A DNA stretch of 64,000 nucleotides from NCBI RefSeq assembly GCF_900113005.1, contig NZ_FONW01000005.1, positions 1 through 64,000 on the forward strand, given 5' to 3'. Numbering within the stretch: the first letter of the stretch is position 1; every line of letters begins with the position of its first letter. Below, piece after piece: positions 1-8,396 of the stretch. The notes below the pieces were generated by a model. It was not told where the DNA came from, ran no database searches, and was given only the letters and a program-made list of their open reading frames with translations. Origin of the DNA: Sunxiuqinia elliptica (GTDB lineage: Bacteria > Bacteroidota > Bacteroidia > Bacteroidales > Prolixibacteraceae). The position numbers and the translations under genes were made by a program.

Positions 1-974
1 TTGAAGATGGAAAAGGAAAGTGGTGGGAAGGCCTGAATCCAGCTGATCTGTATGGATTACCACCAGGGCAAAGAACTCCTGAGTATATCGAAAGCGTCAA
101 GCAAAACTGGGTGCTTCGTCACACCGAATTGGTAACAAAATACGATGTTGACATGCTTTGGTTTGATGGTTATGGATTCCCTTACAAAGAGTATGGCAAG
201 CAGGTTTGCCAGAATTTCTTTAATCACAAGCTTCAGCAAAACGGAACAATTGACGCTGTTATTGCCGGAAAATTCTCGAACGAGCCGTCAACTGTTAAGG
301 ATATTGAGCGGGGAGGAGCCAGTGAAGTTTTGCCTTACCCCTGGCAGGGAATTACTACGCTTCGTACCTGGTTCTACAAAGAAGATACAGACCGGATGGA
401 GTACAAGCAAAACGCCAGAACCATAATTGAATTGCTGGCCGATTACATGAGTAAAAACGGAAACTTGTTGCTTAATGTCGAACTCTTGGCTGATGGAACC
501 ATTCCGGCAGAACAAAAGGTGATGTTGGATGATATTGGCGCTTGGGTTAACCTGAACAGTGAAGCCATTTATGCGAGTAAGCCTTGGCTGATTTATGGCG
601 ATAATATCGATTCGTACCTGAAACGAGAAGATGACGGTACCGATGAAACAGACCTAGCAGCCTTGCAAGAACAAAAGAAAACGGCCAATTTCAATGAAAG
701 AACAGTAACTAGCCCAGCTTATGGACATGATGAAGTTCGATTTGTGACCAACAACAAGGCTTTGTATGTAATTGTGCTGAATCCTGAAAAAGGTGATATT
801 GAGCTCCCATCATTAGGTTTGAACTCCGAGCAAAAGCCGGGGAAAATAAACTCAATCAAGATGATTGGTGGAGATCAAACCATTAAATTTCAACAAGGAT
901 CAGAAAAGCTTATTCTTTCGGTTCCTGGTGAACGTCCCAATAAATATGCAACAGTGTTTAAGTTGAGAAGATAA
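1..974 (+). CDS. GH29 alpha-L-fucosidase, 5' end outside the window
   Basis: The reading frame is open from base 3, so this is the C-terminal part (about 324 residues) of a longer protein. It contains the GH29 stretch DMLWFDGYGFPY, whose Asp in WFDG aligns with the family nucleophile, and the downstream conserved stretch NGNLLLNVELLADGTIP, followed by a C-terminal beta domain ending in KLRR. GH29 enzymes release terminal alpha-L-fucose by a retaining mechanism, and those in polysaccharide loci are usually exported. The signal peptide and N-terminal barrel strands lie upstream of the window. It precedes five sulfatases on the same strand, which fits a fucosylated, sulfated glycan. Linkage preference cannot be judged from this fragment. 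Confidence 0.9.
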   Translation, partial: EDGKGKWWEGLNPADLYGLPPGQRTPEYIESVKQNWVLRHTELVTKYDVDMLWFDGYGFPYKEYGKQVCQNFFNHKLQQNGTIDAVIAGKFSNEPSTVKDIERGGASEVLPYPWQGITTLRTWFYKEDTDRMEYKQNARTIIELLADYMSKNGNLLLNVELLADGTIPAEQKVMLDDIGAWVNLNSEAIYASKPWLIYGDNIDSYLKREDDGTDETDLAALQEQKKTANFNERTVTSPAYGHDEVRFVTNNKALYVIVLNPEKGDIELPSLGLNSEQKPGKINSIKMIGGDQTIKFQQGSEKLILSVPGERPNKYATVFKLRR

Positions 975-1083
975 AAACTAGTAATAGTCAATAATATTCC
1001 TAGTAGCGAGGATTATTTTAAACTCCTCTTGTTTTTATATTCTTAGAAATGTGAAAAAACGACACTTTAATTTACTGTTTATA

Positions 1084-1091
1084 TATATTTG
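1084..1091 (+). promoter_or_regulatory. Bacteroidota -7 box upstream of the first sulfatase
   Basis: TATATTTG matches the TAnnTTTG consensus exactly and lies 29 bases before the sulfatase ATG. No TTTG -33 box stands at the usual 19-21 base spacing, so this is a half-supported promoter. It would start transcription near base 1098 and give a leader of about 23 bases. Confidence 0.4.
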
Positions 1092-1106
1092 CTTCAAATA
1101 CGTTAA

Positions 1107-1224
1107 ATAAAACGCTACTCATGAATACACTAAGAAAAAAAATTCCGGGGCTGGTTTCAGCTTCTATGGCAAGTTTGATGCTTGCGTCTTCCTGCACGCC
1201 GGGAAGTCAATCCGAAACTAGTTC
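1107..1224 (+). repeat. Duplicated leader and signal-peptide module, copy 1
   Basis: These 118 bases match 3085-3202 with 7 substitutions counted by eye. The match starts 14 bases before the ATG and ends just after the codons of the lipoprotein signal peptide and Ser-rich linker (residues 1-34). After that the two sulfatases diverge. Most substitutions are third-position changes. Confidence 0.9.
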
Positions 1225-2656
1225 GCGAAAAACGCCCAATATCGTTATTATCTATGCGGATGATTTGGGTTACGGTGATGTCAGTTGTTATGGTGCAACA
1301 GAACTAAAAACGCCCAATATTGATAAGCTGGCAGGCGAGGGAGTAAGGTTCACGCAGGGCTACTGTACTTCTGCTACCTGCACGCCCAGTCGGTATGGAA
1401 TGTTAACCGGGCAATATCCGTGGCGCAATAAGCGCGCTCAGGTACTCCCTGGCGATGCTCCATTGTTAATTGAGCCGGGCAGTGTAACCCTTCCATCGAT
1501 GCTGAAAGAGGCCGGATACCGGACGGGGATTGTCGGTAAATGGCATTTGGGTTTAGGCGAGGGTAGTATTAACTGGAATGAAGAAGTTAAGCCTGGGCCC
1601 CGGCAAGTGGGGTTCGACTACGACTTCATCATGGCTGCTACAAATGACCGTGTTCCAACTGTTTTTCTGGAAAAAGGCCACGTGGTTGGCTTGGATCAAA
1701 ATGATCCGATTGAAGTTAGTTACAGGGAAAATTTTGAAGGAGAACCATCTGTTCCCGAGAATCCGGAGTTGATCAAGATGAAATCAAGTCATGGCCACGA
1801 TAATTCGATTGTGAATGGTATTGGTCGGATTGGTTTTATGAAGGGAGGCGAAAGTGCCCGATGGATTGATGAGAACATGGCAGATACTTTTCTGGTGCGT
1901 GCTCAAAAATTTGTTGAGCTAAATAAAGACGAACCTTTCTTCCTCTATTATGCTTTGCATCAGCCTCATGCTCCCCGTGTTCCTCATCCTCGGTTTGCCG
2001 GAAAGTCGGGACTCGGACCAAGAGGAGATGTCATTGTTGAAGCAGATTGGTGCATTGGAGAGTTTATGAAGACGCTGAAAGAAAATGGGCTTGACGAAAA
2101 CACGATTGTCATATTTTCGAGCGATAATGGGCCGGTTGCCGATGACGGTTATCACGATGAATCCGAAACCTTAATGGGAAATCACACGCCTGCCGGACCT
2201 TTACGCAGCGGAAAATACAGCTTGTATGATGGTGGTACGCGTGTTCCATTTATTGTGCGCTGGCCAGGACAGGTAAAACCTGGTGTTTCTGATGCCATGG
2301 TTTGCCAAATGGATTTCCTGGCATCTTTTGCTTCATTATTGGGGATTCAAATTGAAACAAAAGATAGCGAAAATATCCTTCCTGCCTTATTAGGAAAGAC
2401 GGAGAAAGGACGTGAAGACCTGGTTGTTCAGGGAATGAGGACCACGGCATACCGTAACGGCGACTGGTCGTTAATCCTTCCGCAGAAAGGGCCTAAAATG
2501 GTGCCATGGGGAGTGAAGAATGAAACAGGTTTTGATGCCGATGTGCAACTTTACAATTTGGCCAACGATATTGGTCAAAAGGTTAATGTTGCAAAAGAAG
2601 AAGTGGCAAAAGTAGAGGAACTTACCACTAAATATAACGAGATATTGGAAGATTAG
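1121..2656 (+). CDS. S1-family sulfatase, lipoprotein
   Basis: A 511-residue formylglycine-dependent sulfatase that removes sulfate esters from a glycan at the cell surface or in the periplasm. The signal peptide ends in the lipobox LASSC (Cys25). The metal-binding start YADDLGYGD (residues 45-53) and the core motif CTPSR with catalytic Cys87 are intact, as are GKWHLGLG and SSDNGP. It is closely related to the sulfatase at 8397, sharing the insert around DPIEVSY and HGHD, so both belong to one S1 subfamily; the number cannot be assigned by eye. Its Cys-type site needs a maturase such as anSME, which is not in this window. A strong terminator follows, so it probably forms its own transcript. 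Sulfate position and sugar are unknown. Confidence 0.92.
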   Translation: MNTLRKKIPGLVSASMASLMLASSCTPGSQSETSSRKTPNIVIIYADDLGYGDVSCYGATELKTPNIDKLAGEGVRFTQGYCTSATCTPSRYGMLTGQYPWRNKRAQVLPGDAPLLIEPGSVTLPSMLKEAGYRTGIVGKWHLGLGEGSINWNEEVKPGPRQVGFDYDFIMAATNDRVPTVFLEKGHVVGLDQNDPIEVSYRENFEGEPSVPENPELIKMKSSHGHDNSIVNGIGRIGFMKGGESARWIDENMADTFLVRAQKFVELNKDEPFFLYYALHQPHAPRVPHPRFAGKSGLGPRGDVIVEADWCIGEFMKTLKENGLDENTIVIFSSDNGPVADDGYHDESETLMGNHTPAGPLRSGKYSLYDGGTRVPFIVRWPGQVKPGVSDAMVCQMDFLASFASLLGIQIETKDSENILPALLGKTEKGREDLVVQGMRTTAYRNGDWSLILPQKGPKMVPWGVKNETGFDADVQLYNLANDIGQKVNVAKEEVAKVEELTTKYNEILED

Positions 2657-2700
2657 GGGGCGTTAGGTATTTCCTAATCTTCTCTGACTTCTTTCAACTA

Positions 2701-2768
2701 AAAAAGCCAATCTTTTCAGCGAGGAGAGGAATTATTCCTCATCTTTTGACTGTTCGGATTGGCTTTTT
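2701..2768 (+). terminator. Intrinsic terminator with nested hairpin
   Basis: AAAAAGCCAATC (2701-2712) pairs perfectly with GATTGGCTTTTT (2757-2768) and is followed by more T. The 44-base loop contains a second perfect hairpin, GAGGAAT/ATTCCTC (2726-2740). It separates the first sulfatase from the second. The rest of the 440-base gap (2769-3084) shows no convincing gene or promoter. Confidence 0.85.
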
Positions 2769-3084
2769 TTGTGCCGTCTCTATGGACGAATCATTCGTTA
2801 AGCTTTTATCGTTATTTGATCCATTGTGTTTGATCTTTGGTGAGGACGTTGGTGGACTTGCATTGAAAATAATGTATTCTAAAAGTTTGGCAGTCTGAAG
2901 TGTGAAAAAAGAATGATCTATTCTGTTTAAATTGAATCTTCAGAATAAAGCAGGGGTGAAGCATAAGACCTGTATTGCTCTTCTCCGCTGATTCTATTCG
3001 TTTTTTTGTAGCTTTAAGCCTTGAAGATGGTGCCACTGGGAACGAGAATCATTGGAATAATTCGCTCAAGGAGGCAGCAACCTG

Positions 3085-3202
3085 ATAAAACACTACTCAT
3101 GAATACACTAAGAAAAAAGATTCCGGGGCTGGTTTCAGCTTCTATGGCAAGTTTGATGCTTGCACCTTCCTGCACACCAGGGAGTCAATCCGAAACTAGT
3201 TC
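3085..3202 (+). repeat. Duplicated leader and signal-peptide module, copy 2
   Basis: Second copy of the 118-base module at 1107-1224, covering 14 bases before the ATG and codons 1-34 of the second sulfatase. The flanking DNA and the mature coding regions of the two genes do not match in the same way, so the repeat is restricted to the translation start and export signal. Confidence 0.9.
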
Positions 3203-4661
3203 ATCACAAACTCCCAACATCATTTATATCTTGGCAGATGATTTGGGTTATGGCGATTTAGGCTGTTATGGGCAACAAAAAATTGAAACGCCCAATATTG
3301 ATGCTTTGGCCAAACGGGGGATGCGCTTCACCCAGCATTATTCTGGAGCGCCAGTGTGTGCTCCTTCACGCTGCGTTTTGCTGACGGGCTTGCATAGTGG
3401 ACATGCTCAAATTCGAGGCAATGATGAGTGGGCTGACCGTGGGCCAACCTGGGACTTTGAGGCGATGGCCAAAGATCCACGGCTGGAAGGCCAACGTCCG
3501 TTAAAGGCAGGAACCCAAACGCTAGGCACCGTATTACAACAGGTTGGTTACAAAACGGCCGTTATCGGAAAGTGGGGATTGGGGGCTCCATTTACTGAAG
3601 GAGTTGCCAATAAACAAGGGTTCGACTTTTTCTATGGCTACAACTGCCAACGTCAGGCCCATACCTATTTTCCTCTGCATTTGTGGCGCGATACAATTAA
3701 AGAACCGCTGGACAACCGCCTAGTTGCACCGCACAAAAAATTAGCCAAAGACGTTGATAAATACGATCCGGCATCCTATGAAGATTTCTGGTTAACCGAT
3801 TATTCGGCTGATTTGATGCAAAAAGAAGCCATTCGTTTTGTCAAGGAAAATAAGGAAAAGCCTTTCTTTTTATATTATGCAAGCCCAATTCCGCACGTGC
3901 CTTTGCAGGCGCCTAAGCGTTGGGTTGACTACTATGTGAAAAAGTTTGGCGACGAAGAGCCTTATACCGGAAATCAAGGCTATTTCCCGCACCTAAATCC
4001 CAAAGCTGCCTATGCCGCTATGGTTTCTTATTTGGATGAGCAGGTTGGCGAATTGGTGGCTACCCTAAAAGAAGAAGGAATTTATGAAAATACAGTGATT
4101 GTATTCACCAGCGACAATGGACCAACCTTTAATGGAGGAACCGATTCGCCTTGGTTTGATAGCGGCGGCCCCTTCAAAAGCGAACGAGGCTGGGGAAAAG
4201 CTTTTGCCACCGAAGGAGGGCTACGTGTTCCGATGATCATTCAGTGGCCGGGGAAAATTGAGGCTGGTTCTGAAACCGATCATATTTCTGCCTTTTATGA
4301 TGTTTTGCCAACCTTTAGCGAATTAACTGGCGCTGAGCTCAAAGATCCTGTTGATGGAATTAGCTTTTTACCCGAGGTAATGGGTAAAACTGATCAAGCT
4401 AAGCATGATTTTCTGTATTGGGAGTTTCCCGCATCGGGCGGTCAGCAAGCTGTTCGAATGGGAAAATGGAAAGGCATCCGTCGGAATATTTTCAAGGATA
4501 GCATGCAGGTCCATCTGTACAATTTGGAAGAAGATATTCAGGAGTTGAATGATGTTGCTGACCAACATCCGGAAATCGTTCAGCAAATTGAACGTATTTT
4601 TGAGCAGGAACATGAGCCGGCAGAACTTGAAAAGTTTAAGATTAAACAGTTAGGTGATTAG
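3099..4661 (+). CDS. S1-family sulfatase, lipoprotein
   Basis: A 520-residue Cys-type sulfatase. I place the start at 3099 because it begins a signal peptide with lipobox LAPSC (Cys25) and matches the start of the upstream sulfatase; an in-frame ATG at 3021 would add 26 charged residues before the signal. Motifs are LADDLGYGD (residues 45-53), CAPSR with Cys87, GKWGLG, TSDNGP and a C-terminal YWEFP/YNL region. The mature sequence differs strongly from the first sulfatase (note GYNCQRQAHTYFP), so despite the same leader it belongs to another S1 subfamily and probably a different sulfate position. Substrate unknown; its place in a fucosidase/sialidase locus suggests a host-type glycan. Confidence 0.92.
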   Translation: MNTLRKKIPGLVSASMASLMLAPSCTPGSQSETSSSQTPNIIYILADDLGYGDLGCYGQQKIETPNIDALAKRGMRFTQHYSGAPVCAPSRCVLLTGLHSGHAQIRGNDEWADRGPTWDFEAMAKDPRLEGQRPLKAGTQTLGTVLQQVGYKTAVIGKWGLGAPFTEGVANKQGFDFFYGYNCQRQAHTYFPLHLWRDTIKEPLDNRLVAPHKKLAKDVDKYDPASYEDFWLTDYSADLMQKEAIRFVKENKEKPFFLYYASPIPHVPLQAPKRWVDYYVKKFGDEEPYTGNQGYFPHLNPKAAYAAMVSYLDEQVGELVATLKEEGIYENTVIVFTSDNGPTFNGGTDSPWFDSGGPFKSERGWGKAFATEGGLRVPMIIQWPGKIEAGSETDHISAFYDVLPTFSELTGAELKDPVDGISFLPEVMGKTDQAKHDFLYWEFPASGGQQAVRMGKWKGIRRNIFKDSMQVHLYNLEEDIQELNDVADQHPEIVQQIERIFEQEHEPAELEKFKIKQLGD

Positions 4662-4845
4662 TTCCATCGTTCACCGGTGAGGCATTTTACTAAATCCTTA
4701 AAGTTAAATAGATTACTTCAAATGTCTGACAGCCTGAAATCAGAATAAGCTACTATAAAATGAATTTGAATGGGAATTGACTGGAAAGGATTTGAAGAAT
4801 GCTGTGAGGTCGATTGCTACAAACGATAATAAATACAACAAAAAC

Positions 4846-6690
4846 ATGAACCATTCAGTATTATCAGCAGGATTATTGCTTTGTACGGGTGTAGCAGCAG
4901 TAGCTGCTCCTGCTAATAAGAAGAAGCCCAATGTCATCGTTATTTTAACTGATGATCAGGGAAGTATCGATGTCAACTGTTATGGAGCGAAAGATTTGAC
5001 AACTCCTAACATGGATAAGTTGGCGAAAACCGGTATTAAATTTACACAGTTTTATGTGGCGGCACCTGTTTGTTCGCCTTCAAGAGCATCCATGCTCACG
5101 GGAATGAATCCGCATGCTGCTGGCTTGCCGGGCAATGCTTCTTCGCAGGAAGGGAGTTCGGGCATGCCAACCGACCGGGTTACCATCGCCGAAGTCATGA
5201 AACAGGCTGGCTATGCAACAGCCCACATTGGTAAATGGCACGTTGGTTATACGCCGGAAACCATGCCTTTGGGACAAGGTTTCGACTATTCATTTGGACA
5301 CATGGGCGGATGTATCGATAACTATTCGCACTTCTTTTACTGGAATGGCCCAAACCGTCATGACCTTTGGGAGAACGGCAAGGAAGTTTACCGTGAAGGA
5401 GAATATTTTGGCGACCTGATGGAGCAGAAAGCCAAAGATTATATTGAAAATCATCAGGATGAGCCATTCTTTATGTATTATGCGATCAACATGCCGCATT
5501 ATCCGCTGCAGCCCAAGGCAAAGTGGCGGGAGCATTATAAAGATTTGGACATGCCCCGGAGGGACTATGCCGCTTTTGTTTCAACGGTTGATGACCATAT
5601 CGGACAGTTGATAAACAAGCTTGAAGAGTTGAAAATGCGGGACAACACCATCATCATCTTCCAGTCCGATCATGGACACTCGACCGAGGTGAGAACCTTT
5701 GGCGGTGGTGGTAGTGCAGGCCCATTCCGTGGCTGTAAATTCTCCTTGTTTGAAGGAGGAATCCGTGTTCCGGCAATTATCAGTTGGCCCGGTCGCCTTC
5801 CTCAAAACGAAGAGCGCCATCAAATGGCTTTCAACATCGATTGGTTGCCAACCATTGCTGAGTATTGTGGAATTAAAGAGCTGCCTGAAGGCGTTGAAGG
5901 ACACAGCCTTTCACGGGTGATTGAAAAGAAGAAAGAATCACCTCATCAGCTTTTCTTCTGGAAAAGTGGTCCTGGTTGGGCCGTCCGGAAAGGCGATTGG
6001 AAGTTGATCGGTTATCCACAGGATCCATCGAATGAAACAAAGTTGGACTTTGACAAAGATTTGTTGTTCCTGGTGAACCTGAAAATGGATTCTACGGAGA
6101 TGACCAACCTGGCAACTCAGTATCCAGAGAAAGTAGAGGAATTAAAGAATGACTATTTGAATTGGGAGTATGCCAGTCCGGAAGACATTCCAACCAAGCG
6201 ATTGCAGATAAAGCACAAAGCGAATGGTAAGAAGGTAACAATTGAGTCGGCTCCGCATGCGAAGTATAAGGCCAATGGTGCAGCATCGCTGGTTGATGGC
6301 GAAACCGGAACCCGCTTTTTTAGTGATGGATTTTGGTTGGGCTTCGAAGGAAATGACCTTGTTGCGACAATTGATATGGGAAAAACAGAAGTCATTAATG
6401 AAATCTCAGTTGGTTCTATTCAGGATGCAGAATCATGGATTTTCTTCCCGGAATACATTGAAGTTGCTTGGTCAGCTGATGGAAAACAGTACAGTAAGCC
6501 GGTGCGAAAAATGGTAGAGCCTTTGAAAAGTGCAGGGCAAAAATCCATCCGAAGGATTGCTCTTCAGCAAGAGGATATCAACGCTCGCTTTTTGAAAGTG
6601 ACAGTTAAAAGTTACGGGAAAGTTCCAGTGTGGCATTCCGGAAAAGGTGGAAAAGCCTGGCTGTTTGTCGATGAAATAGCCATTCAGTAA
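4846..6690 (+). CDS. S1-family sulfatase fused to a C-terminal F5/8-type (discoidin) domain
   Basis: A 614-residue exported sulfatase. The start at 4846 gives a clean signal peptide ending near VAAVAAPA; an upstream ATG at 4777 would add a charged 23-residue tail. Core motifs are LTDDQGS (residues 34-40), CSPSR with Cys76, IGKWHVG and QSDHGHS. After the sulfatase fold, residues about 450-614 form an F5/8-type C module (WLGFEGNDLVATIDMGKTE) of the kind more often seen at the end of GH20 hexosaminidases. Such modules bind sugars or stabilise the enzyme, so this one may anchor the sulfatase to HexNAc-containing glycan. No lipobox, so it may be periplasmic or secreted. Sulfate position unknown. 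Confidence 0.9.
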   Translation: MNHSVLSAGLLLCTGVAAVAAPANKKKPNVIVILTDDQGSIDVNCYGAKDLTTPNMDKLAKTGIKFTQFYVAAPVCSPSRASMLTGMNPHAAGLPGNASSQEGSSGMPTDRVTIAEVMKQAGYATAHIGKWHVGYTPETMPLGQGFDYSFGHMGGCIDNYSHFFYWNGPNRHDLWENGKEVYREGEYFGDLMEQKAKDYIENHQDEPFFMYYAINMPHYPLQPKAKWREHYKDLDMPRRDYAAFVSTVDDHIGQLINKLEELKMRDNTIIIFQSDHGHSTEVRTFGGGGSAGPFRGCKFSLFEGGIRVPAIISWPGRLPQNEERHQMAFNIDWLPTIAEYCGIKELPEGVEGHSLSRVIEKKKESPHQLFFWKSGPGWAVRKGDWKLIGYPQDPSNETKLDFDKDLLFLVNLKMDSTEMTNLATQYPEKVEELKNDYLNWEYASPEDIPTKRLQIKHKANGKKVTIESAPHAKYKANGAASLVDGETGTRFFSDGFWLGFEGNDLVATIDMGKTEVINEISVGSIQDAESWIFFPEYIEVAWSADGKQYSKPVRKMVEPLKSAGQKSIRRIALQQEDINARFLKVTVKSYGKVPVWHSGKGGKAWLFVDEIAIQ

Positions 6691-6729
6691 ATTCAAAGTT
6701 AAAGAGTTGAAGTTTGAAATTTAGAGCCA

Positions 6730-6840
6730 AGAATCAGGAGCCAAGATTGGCAGGTATGAACCGTCGAAAGCTTTCGAACAGACTTTTGAGTTGTCTGGAT
6801 ACCTGATCATTCGAAGTCTTGATTCTTGACTCTTGATTCT
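6730..6840. repeat. Imperfect inverted repeat upstream of the fourth sulfatase
   Basis: Bases 6730-6746 and 6824-6840 are inverted copies matching at 15 of 17 positions, built on the word TCTTGATTCT. Similar TTCTTGATT/CTTGGCTCT words occur in the gaps at 16315-16345 and 24085-24110. It may be an eroded intergenic repeat; its function is unknown and the arms are far apart for a simple terminator. Confidence 0.4.
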
Positions 6841-6862
6841 AAAAAAATATAAAATCATAACA

Positions 6863-8269
6863 ATGAAAGTTGCTCTTACAGGCTGTGCTGTGTTGGCTGG
6901 ATTGGCTTCAAGTGCTGTAGCTGGCAACCCAAAGTCAGATCGTTTACCCAATATCGTATTGATAAATGTTGATGATATGGGTTGGCGCGATGTCGGTTTT
7001 ATGGGATCTGAATATTACGAAACGCCCAACTTGGATAGCTTGGCAGCTAAATCGATGGTGTTTACCAATGCCTATGCGGCGGCGGCCAATTGCGCCCCCA
7101 GCCGGGCTTGTTTAATGACTGGGCAGTGGGCATCGAGGCATGGCATTTATACGGTTGGCACTTCGGAACGAGGCAAGAGCAAAGACCGGAAACTAATTCC
7201 TACGGCCAATACAACAACCTTGGCAGATGAAGCGTACACTTTAGCCGAAGCCTTGCGCAGTGCCGGCTACCTGACTTGCTCAGCCGGGAAGTGGCATTTA
7301 GGAGATGATCCTTTGACGCAAGGATTTCTGGTAAATATTGGCGGGAGCCATGCTGGGAATCCCGGCAGTTACTATCCACCTTATCGAAATGTGAATTTGG
7401 AGGCTGAAACGAATGGAGAATACCTGACGAATCTTATTGGCAAAAAGGTGGTGGAGTTTGTTTCTCTGGAGCATCAAGCACCCTTCTTTTTGTACTACGC
7501 TCCTTATGCGGTTCATACGCCTATTCAACCGGTAAAGCACTTGTTGGCGAATTACGAAAATAAAAAAGCCTGGAATGGACAGGATAATGCCGCTTACGCA
7601 ACAATGGTTGAAAACCTGGATATTCAAATTGGACAATTGCTAAAAGCTTTACGAGAAAATGGGCAGATGGGTAATACCTTGATTTTATTTACTTCTGACA
7701 ATGGAGGTCACTATGGCATAACCAAGCAATGGCCGCTTCGGTCAGGTAAAGGAGCTTATTACGAAGGTGGAATCAGGGAGCCCATGTTTGTTTATTGGGC
7801 AGGGAAAGTTGAGGAAGGGGCGCAAACAGATGTGCCTGTTTCTAACTTGGATTTTTACCCAACCTTACTTGAAGTCGCAGGAGCCAAGTCCGCTGACAAT
7901 CAGATCTTGGATGGCCAAAGTTTGTTACCTTTGTTAACAGGCGAAGAAAAAGAGCTTGAGCGCCCGCTTTTTTGGCATTTCCCCGTTTATCTTGAAGCTT
8001 ACGGCCTCAACGATCAGTCAACACAGGATCCTTTATTTCGAACAAGGCCGGGATCAGCCGTTCGGATTGGAGACTGGAAGCTGATTCAGTATTTTGAGAA
8101 CAATGATCTAGAATTATATAACTTGAAAGAAGATATTGGGGAAAAGGATAATTTAGCAGAGAAGTATCCTGAAAAATGTAAGGAACTATTGACGATCCTT
8201 GAGCAATGGCGGACGGATACAAATGCTCCGGTGCCTGATCAGCTGAATCCTGATTATTCAATAAACTAA
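6863..8269 (+). CDS. S1-family sulfatase, exported
   Basis: A 468-residue sulfatase. The start at 6863 (MKVALTGCAVLAG) begins a signal peptide ending near SSAVA; a weaker in-frame start 30 bases upstream is less likely. The metal-binding start is NVDDMGWRD (residues 35-43), the formylglycine motif is CAPSR with Cys77, and GKWHLGDD, YAPYAVHTP and TSDNGGH follow. The DDMGWRD form and the lack of the insert seen in the first and fifth sulfatases put it in a different S1 subfamily, closer in style to arylsulfatase A/GALNS-like bacterial enzymes. It sits in the same-strand sulfatase run with a short gap on each side. Substrate unknown. Confidence 0.92.
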   Translation: MKVALTGCAVLAGLASSAVAGNPKSDRLPNIVLINVDDMGWRDVGFMGSEYYETPNLDSLAAKSMVFTNAYAAAANCAPSRACLMTGQWASRHGIYTVGTSERGKSKDRKLIPTANTTTLADEAYTLAEALRSAGYLTCSAGKWHLGDDPLTQGFLVNIGGSHAGNPGSYYPPYRNVNLEAETNGEYLTNLIGKKVVEFVSLEHQAPFFLYYAPYAVHTPIQPVKHLLANYENKKAWNGQDNAAYATMVENLDIQIGQLLKALRENGQMGNTLILFTSDNGGHYGITKQWPLRSGKGAYYEGGIREPMFVYWAGKVEEGAQTDVPVSNLDFYPTLLEVAGAKSADNQILDGQSLLPLLTGEEKELERPLFWHFPVYLEAYGLNDQSTQDPLFRTRPGSAVRIGDWKLIQYFENNDLELYNLKEDIGEKDNLAEKYPEKCKELLTILEQWRTDTNAPVPDQLNPDYSIN

Positions 8270-8396
8270 CGATTGATAATTACTACTAACAATTACACTT
8301 ATGAAACGAGCATGTTCAAATTAGTAACATAGATACGGATGATTGATTTGATGCGAGTTCCATGAGTTACCATTAAAAAATGAATAATTTAAACGA

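Noticed and set aside
2812-3036. 74-residue minus-strand frame in the gap after the first sulfatase
   Set aside because: Ser/Lys/Phe-rich low-complexity translation, no start signal and no recognisable domain.
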